From contig JAWZSP010000006.1 of the NCBI GenBank assembly GCA_034401135.1, forward strand, positions 1,798,001-1,862,000: a stretch of 64,000 bases of DNA, written 5' to 3'. This stretch comes from Volutella citrinella (taxonomy: Eukaryota; Ascomycota; Sordariomycetes; Hypocreales; Nectriaceae). The number at the start of each line of letters is the position of its first letter. Position 1 is the first letter of the stretch. The notes under the pieces were generated by a model, which made no database searches, was not told the DNA's origin, and saw only the letters and a program-made list of their open reading frames with translations. Below are positions 9,778 through 21,007 of the stretch, one piece after another. Position numbers and translations under genes: made by a program.

Positions 9778-10914
9778 CTACAGGCACTGCGAGTAATATG
9801 CGTTCAAGATTTGACACGTCGCTGGCCAGGCGCACACCGTTGGGCCACGATACTCCTGGCCTCCGCATTGGCTGTATTTTGGCACGCCTCCGACCGCGTG
9901 GCACACAATCTCTGGGTCCTCTGCCTTCTTGGTGCTCGATGGGCTGGCTGGCGAGCCCGAGGATGGCTTCTGAGGGATCGCGCTCGTAGTGGTTGGGGCT
10001 GCATCGTTGTCCTGAGCGGAGCTGCTCGTCGTCACCACCACCGTCTGCATTGTGCTGCCTCCGCCGGAAGACTTTGACGTCGACGAGGTAGGCTTCCCGC
10101 CCCCCTGTCCTGGTACCGTGGCGCTCGATGTCGCCGTGGCTTGGACGCGGCGCTGCTCAACGCTTGACGGCAGGCCAGGCACTATTGTTGGGCCAGGGAT
10201 GGTGTAAGACAGCGGGCTGGTGTACAGGTTGAACAGAATGCCTGGGTCGTCCATCTTGTACAGCTTGGTGGCCTCGATGCCCTCGGGGGCAAGGTTCCCG
10301 CCGCCGGTGACCTCGAGGTTGAAGCACTGGGGGTAGTTCTGGGCTCCATTGTTTTGCTGGCTGCCATGGAGAGCAATAATCTCATGACGGAGAACGTAGT
10401 TTCCAGCCTCGAGCTGCTCAGGGATCTGGATGGTCCAGGAGAAGCCATTGTCGATGAGCACATCGGCAGCCCATTTGCCATTGTTGCGCGACATGTCCAG
10501 CAGGCCGCTGGCTCCAATCTTGAAGAACTTGAGCGACATCTTGTCGGCGTCCTCACAGTTGCCAGGACATTTGGCCAGGTAGTCGATGACGGGCCCCTTG
10601 TGCGACTCGGGCCAGGTGTTCCACTGCAGGGTGACCTGGCTGCCGGCGGGAACACTGACGTGCGCCTTGCCGGGGCGTCCGGATCTGTGGCAGACAATGT
10701 CTGGCTGGCCGAACTGGCTGGGCTCGACGTAGCCGTTGTCGGTGGCACTGGTGAACCATCCCACCAGGGGCTGCAGGTTCTGGTTCCAGGAGAAGGCGGG
10801 GGCGTCGTAGCCTCGATAGGCGACGCCGTCGGTCACCAGCCAGTCGACATGTCCGTGGGCATACACAGAGACTGCCGATGCGAGGACGGCCAAGGAAGCA
10901 CACTTGAAAGACAT
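9778..10914 (-). CDS. AA9 lytic polysaccharide monooxygenase with CBM1
   Basis: This is a secreted copper enzyme (378 aa) that oxidatively cleaves cellulose or related beta-glucans. A 19-residue signal peptide ([19 protein letters not shown]) leads to the mature N-terminal histidine in HGHVDW, which forms half of the copper histidine brace. The second His is in PESHKGPV, and the axial Tyr is in QNYPQCF. The catalytic domain spans about residues 20-245, followed by a Ser/Thr/Gly-rich linker (about 265-340) and a C-terminal carbohydrate-binding module 1 ([15 protein letters not shown] ... YYSQCL). I chose the ATG at 10914, not the one 15 codons upstream at 10959, because only the inner one gives a clean signal peptide abutting His1. 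No intron is needed. Acts outside the cell with other cellulases. Confidence 0.93.
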   Translation of the reverse strand: MSFKCASLAVLASAVSVYAHGHVDWLVTDGVAYRGYDAPAFSWNQNLQPLVGWFTSATDNGYVEPSQFGQPDIVCHRSGRPGKAHVSVPAGSQVTLQWNTWPESHKGPVIDYLAKCPGNCEDADKMSLKFFKIGASGLLDMSRNNGKWAADVLIDNGFSWTIQIPEQLEAGNYVLRHEIIALHGSQQNNGAQNYPQCFNLEVTGGGNLAPEGIEATKLYKMDDPGILFNLYTSPLSYTIPGPTIVPGLPSSVEQRRVQATATSSATVPGQGGGKPTSSTSKSSGGGSTMQTVVVTTSSSAQDNDAAPTTTSAIPQKPSSGSPASPSSTKKAEDPEIVCHAVGGVPKYSQCGGQEYRGPTVCAWPATCQILNAYYSQCL

Positions 10915-10975
10915 ATTGGGACTCTCGGACTGTAGACTGCGCTTGGTGATGGACATCAACCGAGGCCAGCCCCCT

Positions 10976-10983
10976 CTATTTAT
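10976..10983 (-). promoter_or_regulatory. Likely TATA element of the AA9 gene
   Basis: The minus-strand octamer ATAAATAG lies 62 bp upstream of the chosen AA9 start codon, a normal place for a fungal TATA box and short 5' leader. It also argues against the upstream ATG at 10959, which would leave almost no leader. Confidence 0.45.
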
Positions 10984-12217
10984 CCTGGAGCAGACTCATG
11001 GCGAAGGAGACAGCTGCATCACGCTCAACATCCCCAGTCTTTCAGCTTTCGCGGAATCAATCCCGCCAAGGTATACAGGAATGAGACACCATCGCCCCAG
11101 CGCAGTGCAGCGCATTCTCGAGCGCGTGCGGAATCGCGTGCCAAGCCGCACAGGAATGAGACACCACACGGCGATGCGGTCCAGGCCGAGGACGGAGCAC
11201 GCGCGCCACGTTGCATAATGTTTCGCCGACCGTCAAGGTCTTGTCTCTGCTGCTCCGCATTACCCTGGCGGGCTGGGGGATGGATCCTCGGGTCCCACAG
11301 CTTGGCTGGGTTCGCATGTCCGCTCAAGGGATGGCCTGGACGGGGTCGACACTATTGGGCGACGGACGCGAGGCAACCGCAAGCCGTGCGGAACGGTTGA
11401 ACCTTGTCGCAGCCTGGATCTAGGGCGAGTCAGGCTCGCACGAGATGTGAATTGAGTGAGCCTGTGTCAACCTATTGTGGCCAGAAGGGTTCGCCATCCC
11501 TTGATAGTGGTGAGGCAAAGTCGTAGTGGCCACACAGTGGGTTGATAGCCAGCACAGTTGCGGTGCTTTGAGTTGGGATATTCAGTATCACATGTTTATC
11601 CACGTCGTCCGACTTGAGACTATCCTTGATCTCCTGCAATTTGTTTCCTGTGACGGGCAACGCCAAGCGTCGTGACCTTTGGTGGCGTCCTTGCCACAAC
11701 ACCCACTCTACCAATGCAAACTGCGATAACCAGCCATCTAAGAATTAGCAATAATGCTCCAAAGTCTTAGCATTGATTAAGAAATTTGATACGCCTTATC
11801 GACCGAAAATGGAACTGTTTCTCTAGGGGCTTGGGCCTAGGGTAAGGGCGTCACATGCGCACTGCGACCTGCATCACACAAGTGGTTTATGTAGGTCGAC
11901 GAGTTAAGTTTAACAATAAAAGAAAAAAGTTAATGGACATATATCAGAACATATTAAGGGGGGTTTCAAGGAGAAATGGTTGTTCAAGATATGGTAATGC
12001 GTTGCCTCGGCACAACCGGGACCCAAACATTTTGTCTTCATCAATAGCCAAACTCATGACCAAATGAAGACACAGCCGACAGGTAAGGAATCACGAGCAA
12101 GAAAAAAAGGGAATCCAAAGGCATTTCTTCCATTGTTTTATTTTGCTACAAGAGGAGGTCTCAACTATATCTGTGTCCCGCGTTTGCAGTGGACATGCTG
12201 TCCAATTCGCGCTTAGA
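10984..12217. other. Intergenic region upstream of AA9
   Basis: About 1.2 kb lies between the AA9 start and the 3' end of the glyoxalase-like gene. Apart from the direct repeat noted separately, no coding or RNA feature is recognisable. Short open frames at 11211-11423 and 11472-11714 have no family features. Confidence 0.5.
11075..11166. repeat. 17-bp direct repeat in AA9 upstream region
   Basis: The string acaggaatgagacacca occurs at 11075-11091 and again at 11150-11166, 75 bp apart and in the same orientation, about 160-250 bp upstream of the AA9 start. It could be a duplicated regulator site or a chance micro-duplication. Confidence 0.7.
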
Positions 12218-12660
12218 TCAGTTACTAGCGCCTCCGGCAACCATCAAACCAGCCTCGATGTTGTTTCCAACCGGGTCAATAACAAACGTAGCGTAGTAGT
12301 CGGGGTGAATGTGAGCCCTGGGGCCGGGCGCACCGTTGTCGGTTCCGCCCGCCTGCAGGGCGGCGGCGTGGAATCCATTGACGGCCTCGCGATCTGGACA
12401 ACATCAGCAACCGCAGCAACAGCAAAAAGGAACGGGAGAGACTCACCAGGCGCACCGAAGGCAAAGTGCATGTTCGAGTTAGGGGTCTTGTCGTCGATGC
12501 CGATCCACAGCTCGGGGACGCTGGAGCCAAAGCCAGTGAAGCCGTTGTCGAATCTCTTGAGCTGGCGCATTCCGAGCGGCTTGAGGAGCTCTGTGTAGAA
12601 TGCGACTACAGCGGCGTGCTTGTCGGCGGTTGTCTTGATGAGGACGTGGGAGATGGCCAT
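12218..12660 (-). CDS. VOC/glyoxalase-fold protein (129 aa)
   Basis: Two exons (12660-12447 and 12393-12218) join around a 53-bp GTGAGT...CAG intron to give 129 aa. The protein starts MAISHVLIKT, then has AVVAFYTELLKPLGMRQL, FGSSVPELWIG, HFAFGAP, and after the intron DREAVNGFHAAALQAGG and DYYATFVIDPVGNNIEA. This is the paired beta-alpha-beta-beta-beta layout of the vicinal-oxygen-chelate superfamily (glyoxalase I, bleomycin-resistance, dioxygenase). Such single-domain fungal proteins are soluble and mostly of unknown substrate. The VIDPVGNNIEA end is the usual metal-ligand Glu region. A TATA-like tctataaag lies about 100 bp upstream of the start (12761-12769 on the minus strand). Confidence 0.88.
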
Positions 12661-13366
12661 TGTGATGTGGTTGATGGGAGCTGCTCGTTGTGTCTGGTGT
12701 TGGATGGACTGGTTTGGTGTTGATGGGTGTTGATGAATGGCTGACAGGGCATATGGATTCTCTTTATAGATTTCCAGTATCTTGAGACGTTGCGGCGTGC
12801 TGCGGCATCCAGGCGGCATTGAGGTGGCATTGATGTGACGGAGTTGCTTATCACGATGCTGGGCTGACCAATGGACGCAGTTCCAAATCCGGAGAATGCT
12901 ACCCTGGCATGCCTGGAGTTGGTCTGCTATGTAGCCTGTTTGTTTGGCTCTCAGGGAGGTATGACGCTGGTTTGATGACATTCTGGGACGGCATATTCTC
13001 GTGATCGCTGCATCGTATCATCATCTGGTGCCTGACTATTCCGGTGGTGATCGGAAGAGAGCGAGATGAAGATGGCGCTTTCCCTAATCAGCAAATGGTA
13101 CCCTGGCTCACGGCCGCTCCAGCCCTGCCAGGAGGCACTATACCTCTTTAGGCATTTGGTGCCCTGGTCCTTCCTGCTGATCAATCTTTTCGGCGGGGCG
13201 GTCGTTTTTTAGTGGAGATTAGTAATGAGTGAGCACCCTTGTCACCCATCGAGCCATCGAAGACGATGCAACCAAAAGCAGACAATGGTATGCTGGCTCG
13301 CGCAAACCTGATCCCACCATGACGAGCAATACTGCATCGATACCAGCGTCGTAGCCATCGCGAGCC

Positions 13367-15029
13367 ATGGTGAAATCTGCTCCTGCCTTCTCCTTCGTCG
13401 AATACCAAGGCCCTAGCGCCGGCCACGATGCCCGCACCAGACGCCTCATCCGTCAGCAGGCCATGCGAGACGCCGCAGCTGCTCGGAAAAAGAGAGGCAC
13501 CTACGGCAAGAATAACCTGGTACAGCTTCCAGTATTCATCGACAAATCAGGTGCGCCGGCTTCAGAGATCGCTCGCGGGCATGGCGAAGGTGGAGAGTCG
13601 GAGGAGCAAGCGCTCATCGTTCGACCACCAGACAGCATCCCCAGACCACCCAAGGAGTGCGTGCGCCTGGCACTTTTGGGCAACTCGTTCCCCATTCTGC
13701 GACTCATACCCCTGGCTGGCCTGAGACTCGGAATTACCCCGTTCTGCTACCTCTCCTGCCACCAAGGCGAGGTCGATGCTCCATCGCTGCTGCATCCCGC
13801 CAGCCAGAACTTCCTGTCCTTCATTCCGAGCCGCTACGGCGCAGTGCCGTGTCTCCGATATGCCGTCGACTGCGTAGTTGCCAAGATGCGCCAAATGGTG
13901 TCAGATCCGTCCTGTGAGCCGCTGAATACCGAGTTGAACACCCTCATGCTCTACTCACGAGCGCTGCGAGCGGTCCAGACGGCGCTGAACGACGAGACGA
14001 CGAGGGCGATGCCAGAGACTCTGTGTGCTACACAGTTGCTGGGAGTTTTCGAGGTACTTATAGGCCACCCCTCCGTGTACCCTGATGGATGGCCAGGGCA
14101 TTCTCGACTGACAACCCTGACTAGCTCCTTCATGGAGGCAAGTCTACAGGCTCTTGGTTGCGCCACGTTGCTGGCGCTGCGCGATTGATCGAGGCGCGAG
14201 GCGCAGAGAATTTCAACACTCCATTTGAGTCGGCCTTGTTTGTGGAAAATATAGGCCCAGCGGTATGTCTCCCCTTCACGCACCAGGATCCTGATCCACT
14301 GCTCATGCATTGCAGGTGATGGAGGCTTTTCTGAGCGATGTCCCTAGCTTCTTGGCTCGGGAAGAATGGAGCTTGGTAATGCGTACTGCCATTGCTAGTG
14401 ATACCGCTTTCGCTGGCCAAGAAGACTTAGTCTTCAGGCTCTGGGGCGCCCTCGTTCAAGCGCCCGGCCTGTTTCGGCGGACAACACAAGTCGTCATGTC
14501 TACAAAGCCGGTCCCAAAGGCCACACACAACCGACTAGTGGAGGATATTATCGTTGCGAGGCAGGGTCTGTTGCAGTGGCTGGTCATGGCCGAGGCTCGA
14601 GCCGGCTCAGACGGCCACCAGGACTTCCAATGGTGTGGCAGCGGCGCCGCGTTCCCATGGCCGTCGAGCCCCAGCAAGCGAAACGCGACAAGCATGACGC
14701 AGCTCGCCCTGTATGGAACCTATATCCTGTGTCGCATTTTTAAGTCGCGGCTTCTATATGCACTCGAGCCGCTGCGGTTTTACCACCTCGAGGTCGAGTG
14801 CCTGGAACTCGCGGAAAGGGTCTTGGATATGACGGCGCAGTCGAACAATGCGGACGAACGGACAACATGGGCTCTTTTCATGTCGCAGAGCACATGGATT
14901 GCCAAGGGCATCTTGGCGACCAAGGAGACATGGGGAGAGAGCCGGAATGTGCACGATGGGACGATTGAGAAGTGGAAGTTTCGGGAGTGGTGTACAGCGA
15001 TTGGGAGGAAGATTTCCGAAGAGGATTGA
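13367..15029 (+). CDS. Fungal-specific regulator-like protein without zinc cluster (512 aa)
   Basis: Three exons (13367-14053, 14125-14262 and 14316-15029) join in frame across GTACTT...TAG and GTATGT...CAG introns. The N-terminus has the conserved basic motif of this family (FVEYQGP...RRLIRQQAMRDAAAARKKRG), then a long helical middle-homology-like region with YSRALRAVQTAL, LLGVFE, GSWLRHVAGAARLIEARG and RLWGALVQAPGLF. These are hallmarks of a large fungal group annotated as transcription-factor-like (Fungal_trans_2 / DUF3468 type) that lacks the Zn2Cys6 DNA-binding domain. No catalytic motif is present. A role in regulation is inferred only from the family. The acceptor of intron 1 could also be the AAG at 14131; I prefer the TAG at 14124. 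Confidence 0.8.
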
Positions 15030-15432
15030 TGAGCACCGTTCAGAGAATCAGTCAATGCCAGGTACGACGTCTCATGTTTCTCCTGTTTCTACTGCAATGC
15101 ATACTTACTGAGCCAACAGGTCACAAGGCTGTACATGTTCAAACCACCTACTTTCTCACATGACTAGGTTGCTGCCCAATTGCGAGTGGCCATTCTCATT
15201 CTCACCCTCCCTGTAGTAGCTTCCCCCTCAGCCTCGGCAACCCCGCCCGTATCGATTGTTGATATCTACTTAACAGCATCCGCGGGGTAGATTGCGAATC
15301 GAGGCTGGCGATTGCGTCTTCGACCCCGCAGGCCATGTAACAAGCCACCCATGACAGGATGACGGCCTTAAAAGGGCAGCACTGGCATCCAAGGTTGCAT
15401 TGACCGTCACTGCCAGCATCTCTACCAGCACA

Positions 15433-16055
15433 ATGTCCCCTAACCCTACGGTCGCCCTTGAGTTTGAAGCCGCAAACAGGCAGTATGCGGCCACCTTTAA
15501 CAAAGGCAGCTTGCCCCTGCCACCTGGGCGGTATGAGTGCTACATTGTTCAAGGTTGCTTGCAGTGCCGCTGATACTCTGTAGCAAGGTAGCAGTCGTTG
15601 CCTGCATGGATGCTCGTCTCGACCCCGCAAAGGCATTGGGCCTGCAGGAGGGCGACGCCCACGTCATCCGCAATGCCGGAGGGCGCACTGTCGAGGGCCT
15701 TCGCTCCGTCGTCATTTCCCAGCAGCTTCTGGGGACGCGCGAGATTGTCATCGTCCACCATGTATGTATCCCATGGGACAATTTGATGCAATAGAATCAT
15801 CCATGCTAACCATGATTTACTGACTAGACTGATTGTGGCATGCTGACGTTTTCCGATGCCGATATCAAGTCCAAGATCAGAAGTGATCTGGGCGAGGATG
15901 CGGATCACATTGCATTCCTTCCCTTTGGGGATTTGGAAAAGAGTGTCCGAGATGACATTGCCGTCTTGAGGAAGAGCCCCCTCGTTCTCGACGTCCCTAT
16001 CACGGGATACATCTACGACGTAACCTCCGGAAAGTTGGACAAGGTTCAGGAGTAG
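15433..16055 (+). CDS. Small beta-class carbonic anhydrase (167 aa)
   Basis: It catalyses reversible hydration of CO2 to bicarbonate. Exons 15433-15530, 15584-15761 and 15828-16055 join in frame, with introns GTATGA...TAG and GTATGT...TAG (branch CTGAC/CTAAC). Zinc-site motifs are complete: Cys-x-Asp-x-Arg in [10 protein letters not shown] (about residue 40), IRNAGGR, and the His-x-x-Cys in VHHTDCGM split by the second intron. It lacks a targeting peptide, so it is probably cytosolic. At 167 aa it belongs to the short beta-CA type, clearly smaller than the main fungal housekeeping CA (about 220-230 aa). It is convergent with the NLR gene that follows, with 122 bp between stop codons. Confidence 0.92.
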
Positions 16056-16177
16056 AGAACTTTTTAATGGGTTTGGTGTTTTCGGAGCGTTATCGATTCC
16101 AAGGGTGATGAGTTTTGCGAACCGGGAGTTTGTACAGAGATTGACAGTCAAGCCAGCCAATAACGACAATATTGAGA

Positions 16178-19100
16178 TTAAACCACCGATTTCAAGTGGC
16201 ATACTGCAGCCCGAGTCCATCGCGTGTGCTCATGGTCCTCCCCCAGTGCGGCTACTTGTCCCTTCAACGATTGAGTGTGCATCTTCAGAGCGGCCTCGTA
16301 CAAGCCCTGATCCTCCAGGACGATGCCTAGATGGTTCATTGACCACAGCGTATCCGGATTGGATGGACCGAGGGTGATGACACGCCCGTCCAGAGCTCTT
16401 TGAAACCATTTGCGCGCTTCATCATATCTGTGCATTCCACGATGGCACTTGGCTACATCGCCACACGTCCACAGTGTGTACGGGTGCAGCTCTCCCAAGC
16501 TCTTCGACCTGGTCTCATATACTTCTAGAAACAGTGCCAATGCCTCTGAGAGCCTATTCTGATGTCGATAGGTGGATGCTAGGGTGCTGATGGTCCATGT
16601 CCGCTCGGGGTGGTCGCGCGGCAGCGTCTCTGACAAGACATCCAGCGCCATGAGATGCATCTGTTCAGCCTCCTGGAATCTTCCAACGTGCCTGAACATT
16701 CTACCGAGTTCATTAACTGTCCACGTGGCTTCTGGATCCTGACTCTGGTTCAAGTCAAAGCCAAATTCGCTTTGCAGTGCGAGTGCTTCGAGGTGTAGTT
16801 GGATTGAGAGGTCCCGGAACAACTGTTGGTCGCGTAGAATTCCTAACGTGTTGAGTAGAAAAGCCAGGTAGCGAGGACTCTGGAATCCGCTGTAGGCTAT
16901 TTTTAGACGTTCAAGCTTCGTAATGACTGAATCTATGTGGCCGTTCTGTGTCAGCCGTCTGGAAAGGTCTCTCACGAGAAGCATTCTCTCGAAGTAGCTG
17001 ATATCCGTTTGAACATGCATTGCTTCTGTGCGCTTGTTGTCGATTGGTTCGGAATCGTGCAGACCGTACATGGCAAGGAGCAGTTCCAATGCGTCCATAC
17101 ACCAGTCTTGCTCTGATGGGATTGAGCTGCATAGCACATTGTTGCCCTGCCCTATGGCGTTATTTGCCCACTCCAGGAGGCGATTTTGCAGCCTGAAGAT
17201 CTTTTGGAAACAGTACTGGGAGCCAGAAGATTGGAAAAAGACGTGCTGCAACCACTGTTGTCTCTTCTTTTGGCTTCCGATGAATAAAGAAATCTGCATG
17301 TCAATCTCGGGTCGATATGATCCCGACACAGTGTGATGGCTCCAGGACAACGAAGCGTAATCGAAAAAGTAATCTGCTTGCTTTGATGCGGATGGGCTGT
17401 TATTCAAGAAAATTAAACAACGCATTGCAATATCTGCATGCGACTCCTCGGCTGAAACGAGAAACTTGGAGATTGTGGCATCAATGCCGGGGGTGTCCGC
17501 ATGTTGAAGAAGGAACTCCCTGACTGAGTGATGGGCCGGCCGGATACGTCCCTCGGCGTCTAATGTGATGAAGGGCGCGCAGAGTTCGGTGATAACCGAC
17601 TGGAACACATAATTCTCGTTAACAATTGGGTCAGATGGTAGCAGGGTGGTAGACAACGCTGATTGTAGTTCCTTGACTGTGAACGGTCTGGAAGCACAGA
17701 CAGTCCAGCTTATGACTTCGTTGCAGAGCTTCTGACGCTCGGGATTCTGTGAAGCCAAGCCGTGAAGAAAGTGTTGATACATGGCATTCAGTCCTGAAGG
17801 GCATCGCTCCAATGTTTGTTTCAGGTCTGCAATGTTCGTGGCTAGGGATAGTTCGTTCATGGCCATGTTCGCCCAGACAAACATGCCATCTGCCTTGAGA
17901 CATACTTTATCCACAACGGCCTCCTTTAGTTTGTCGTCATGAACAGGGATGTCACTTGACCGGCTTTGCACGTACGATCGGATGTCTGGCTGAACACTGC
18001 CCGAGGCGATCTGGATCTGTGGGACTTCATTGAGGTGCTTGTTAATGCAAGGCAGATTTCTGCTGAGAATGACGATCCGAATCGATCTTGCCCGAGATAA
18101 AAGACTCAGAAGCGCCTTTATGGCTGCTTCTGGCTCGACCATTTCATCCAAGCCATCCACTACCAATGTCGCTCTCTCAAAGAGTGATTCAAGCCCTTGG
18201 ACCAGTCTCTCCGGCAAGTCGGCTACCGAAAAGGACGAACGACCGAATTTGACAGAGTTCTCGTACGCCAGTGTGAGGGGATGTGGCAATGTGGCTGCGG
18301 GATGCCGGATACAATACTCAGCTTTGAGTTGGGCGATGACACTGGCCCATAGTCCGATAATCGTGGTGGAGGGCTTGTTTCCCGCATCACAATGAAAGTA
18401 GGCCACATCGGAGGCCATTTGAGTGTCCGCATTGTGCTCTTGTACATCTTTGACAATCAACGAGCTGAGAACAGACTTTCCCACCCCAGGGGCGCCAGAG
18501 ATCCACAGCAGGGACGAATCTGACGAACTCATCTTCCATCGAAGATACATGTCGTGTGCGAGAAGCCAGTTGCCTGTGCCGGGATGATGCAGGGAATCGA
18601 GATCTGCCAACCGGCTACGGCAGTCAATTGGCGAGAGCCATCGATTGATCCGCTGGTCAGTTCGTCAGCTGAGCCTCCAACGACGGCGAATCCTTCCGTC
18701 AGTATGACTGAGGCTCTATGACTTACATCTTCAAGATCAGAAGGAGTCGACTTGTTGTAGCCTCTCTGGGATATCTCCCCAAGAATGCAGTTGTGAACGT
18801 TGAGTCGGTGGCTCAGAGTAGTCTCATTCTTCAGAATCTCCAAGTGGCGCAACAGATTCGCCTTGTCGGCGCCAAACTCTGCCTGAAAGTTGTTTTTGAA
18901 GAACTTGATGAGAATCGACGAGGTGCCTTTATATCATTTGGTCAGTTGTAAGTATTCCACGGGATGATGCCTAAACATACGCCCTTTGCGCAGAGCCTTG
19001 CGGGCTTTTGCCAAGATGGTGATGATGTCGACGTAGACATTTACAACAGCATTCTGGAACCTTTGATGGCCAAAGAAGATCTCCCCATACACGTTGTATA

Positions 19101-19563
19101 GCGAAACAATGTGACCGACGTCTTCCAAGAGGTCTAGGATGCCAGATATGTAGTTGTTGGCGCTTGATGCTGCCTAACTACGGTTAGCTTCCTCTTCTCT
19201 CAAGGCTATTCTTCAGATGAACTCGGCGCTTCTCACCTCAATCACAATTTTCAACAGGCCCCAGATCAGAGATGCTGGGTTGATGAAAGAACTCGGCGTG
19301 GCCTGGACCAAGACGTCCATTGCCGGAGAGTATCGTTGAACAAAGGAAAGCAGCGAGGTCAAGCGGACCCGGATGGGACTGCCAGCGCCAAACCTCCCAT
19401 TTGCATGGCGACGCCTCTCGGCCAGCACAATGGCATCGAGGACATCTTGCAGGGAGGTGTCTTGGAACTTTGACAAGTCCTCATCGCAGAGCTCAAGATT
19501 GGTATGATAGCTGTCGAGTTCAACATCGGATATGGAAGTGCGGTCGATCTGGAGGCTGGCCAT
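16178..19563 (-). CDS. NLR (STAND) protein: N-terminal helical domain, NACHT, TPR (1064 aa)
   Basis: Exons 19563-19237, 19173-18981, 18926-18727 and 18652-16178 join in frame. The N-terminal ~240 aa contain the helical block seen upstream of NACHT in many fungal NLRs (SFVQRYSPAMDVLVQ ... GLLKIVIE, DUF7708-like). Then come RINRWLSP and the NACHT ATPase with Walker A GAPGVGKS (about residues 293-300) and Walker B LVVDGLDEM, with the typical RIVILSR strand after it. A winged-helix region with AHHSVREFLL follows, and C-terminal tetratricopeptide repeats (about residues 880-1060; HPERTWTISTLASTYRHQ, HPYTLWTCGDVAKCH, NPDTLWSMNHLGIVLEDQG). Such proteins act as ligand-triggered switches in allorecognition or immunity and often in regulated cell death. 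No lesion was seen. Start choice is uncertain: an in-frame ATG at 19740 would add 59 low-complexity residues. Confidence 0.85.
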
Positions 19564-19911
19564 GGACACACTTGGGGATGAAGAATCAGGGTCGGCGGGA
19601 AGAAGAAGATGAGATTCGAGCGAAATGATGAGTGCATTTGTATTGTCCCCCCGATGCTGCCCAACACTGCCACCGCCTTGAGCCGCTTGTGGCCGGGCAC
19701 GAGTGCCGCCCACCGCCTGAGACGTCGTGTCACCAAGCATCCATCACGAGGCCCCCCTCAACCACCCAAGTGTCTGTTGTCCGCAACCAATAAGTCTTGC
19801 TTTCAAATCACTTGATAGAGTTAGCAAACGTGCTGGAAACGACTGGATGACATACCAATTCCTCCTCGAAACTGCAGCTGCGGAGCTGTTGTGTAGCGTA
19901 GTAAGAAGCTG

Positions 19912-20133
19912 TCAACGATCGACAGTATTGGAGCCCGATCCTCCTCCACTGCCCGTTGGGTTTCCACTTCCCCCACCGCTTGTTGGGTTCCCACTTCCTC
20001 CACCACCAGTAGGATTCTCGCCTCCTCCACCGCCGGTAGGCTGCCCGGTTCCTCCGCTGCCCGTGGTGCTCGATCCGGTGGGACGCCCGCCAGTGGGCTT
20101 CTCTGTCTCCTTGGTCCGAGTATCTCCAGCCAT
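19912..20133 (-). CDS. Possible Gly/Pro/Thr-rich 73-aa protein upstream of the NLR
   Basis: A 73-aa frame begins MAGDTRTKETEKPTGG and continues as tandem copies of a (N/Q)PTGGGGSG-like unit. It sits on the same strand as the NLR gene, about 350 bp upstream of its chosen start. A possible intron (GTATGT...CAAG, near 19850-19805) lies between them, so the segment could instead be the 5' leader or an alternative first exon of the NLR. No known domain is present; the sequence predicts intrinsic disorder. Confidence 0.4.
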   Translation of the reverse strand: MAGDTRTKETEKPTGGRPTGSSTTGSGGTGQPTGGGGGENPTGGGGSGNPTSGGGSGNPTGSGGGSGSNTVDR

Positions 20134-20257
20134 AGTGATTGGATTATATTGGCTCTGTGTGTTTTGTTTCCGTTTGAATGAGATGGAAGTTGATGGCGTA
20201 GAGTGCAAGGGCGTCAGGAAAGCGATCGATTGCCCGTATTTATGGTCCGCATTCTAG

Positions 20258-21007
20258 TCATCAAAGACGCTCTGACTCAGGGCGATCATCGAACTCGACG
20301 GCTAGTGGCTCAAATGGGGCTCTGTCGGAAATGAGCATGTCGCACCACAAGGCAGCGATGACGGCTGTGCTGTATCACGTCCCCGCGTAATCGTCCTCAT
20401 ACTGGACGGCCACTAAGCCACGGCTGTCTGCGGCGTAAGCATCCAATGATTACGCTGTCGTGTCACGTACACCGCAGGTCTGAATGGTTGGTAGGTAGGT
20501 AAGGACGCTGTAAAAAGAGCCGCAATCTCCGTCTCGTGGACAATTGTTTACCCTGTCGTGGTTCAGGCTGACTTGCTGGTGTGATGGGACAAGCAGAGGG
20601 GGGGCTAAAAGGAAGAAGCATTCGATAGAACGAGAGAAGAAGAAGAAGTGAGAGCAAATCATTGTTTTGAACAGTGAAACAACTGCAAGAACACTTAGAA
20701 AGTAGTTGGGGGGTGCGGTATGTGTTGGTATAGAGGTTGAGTCTTCCTTCCTCCGTGGGGAAGCGGAAGGTGGGGTCGCACCATCAAAGGTGCCCCCGGT
20801 GTGCAGGTGTGCATCACGTGGTAGCTGGAATACTTGAATACATGAGTACGTGAATACTTGACAACTTGAAAACTGGACATCCCACACGCCGTGCGTCTTT
20901 TTGAGGCACATTGGGTCTCGAAATCTGCATCCAGATTTCACATGACTAAGATGATTCCGTTGGGCTCATCCTGAGTCCTTCGCACGACAGCCTGCAGCTC
21001 TTGTGGC
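20258..21007. other. Intergenic region, no gene seen
   Basis: About 750 bp lie between the promoter of the first NLR and the 3' end of the second. There is a purine/pyrimidine-biased run near 20590-20660 and a cluster of repeated tacttga/cttga pieces near 20825-20870. Open frames here show no family motif. Confidence 0.45.

Noticed and set aside
10354..10935. 193-aa plus-strand frame inside the AA9 gene
   Set aside because: Antisense shadow of the strongly supported AA9 catalytic domain.
13040..13450. Small minus-strand frames with similar short peptides near 13090 and 13280
   Set aside because: The similarity is about 20 bp and imperfect; no start, motif or splice support. The second overlaps the start of the plus-strand regulator.
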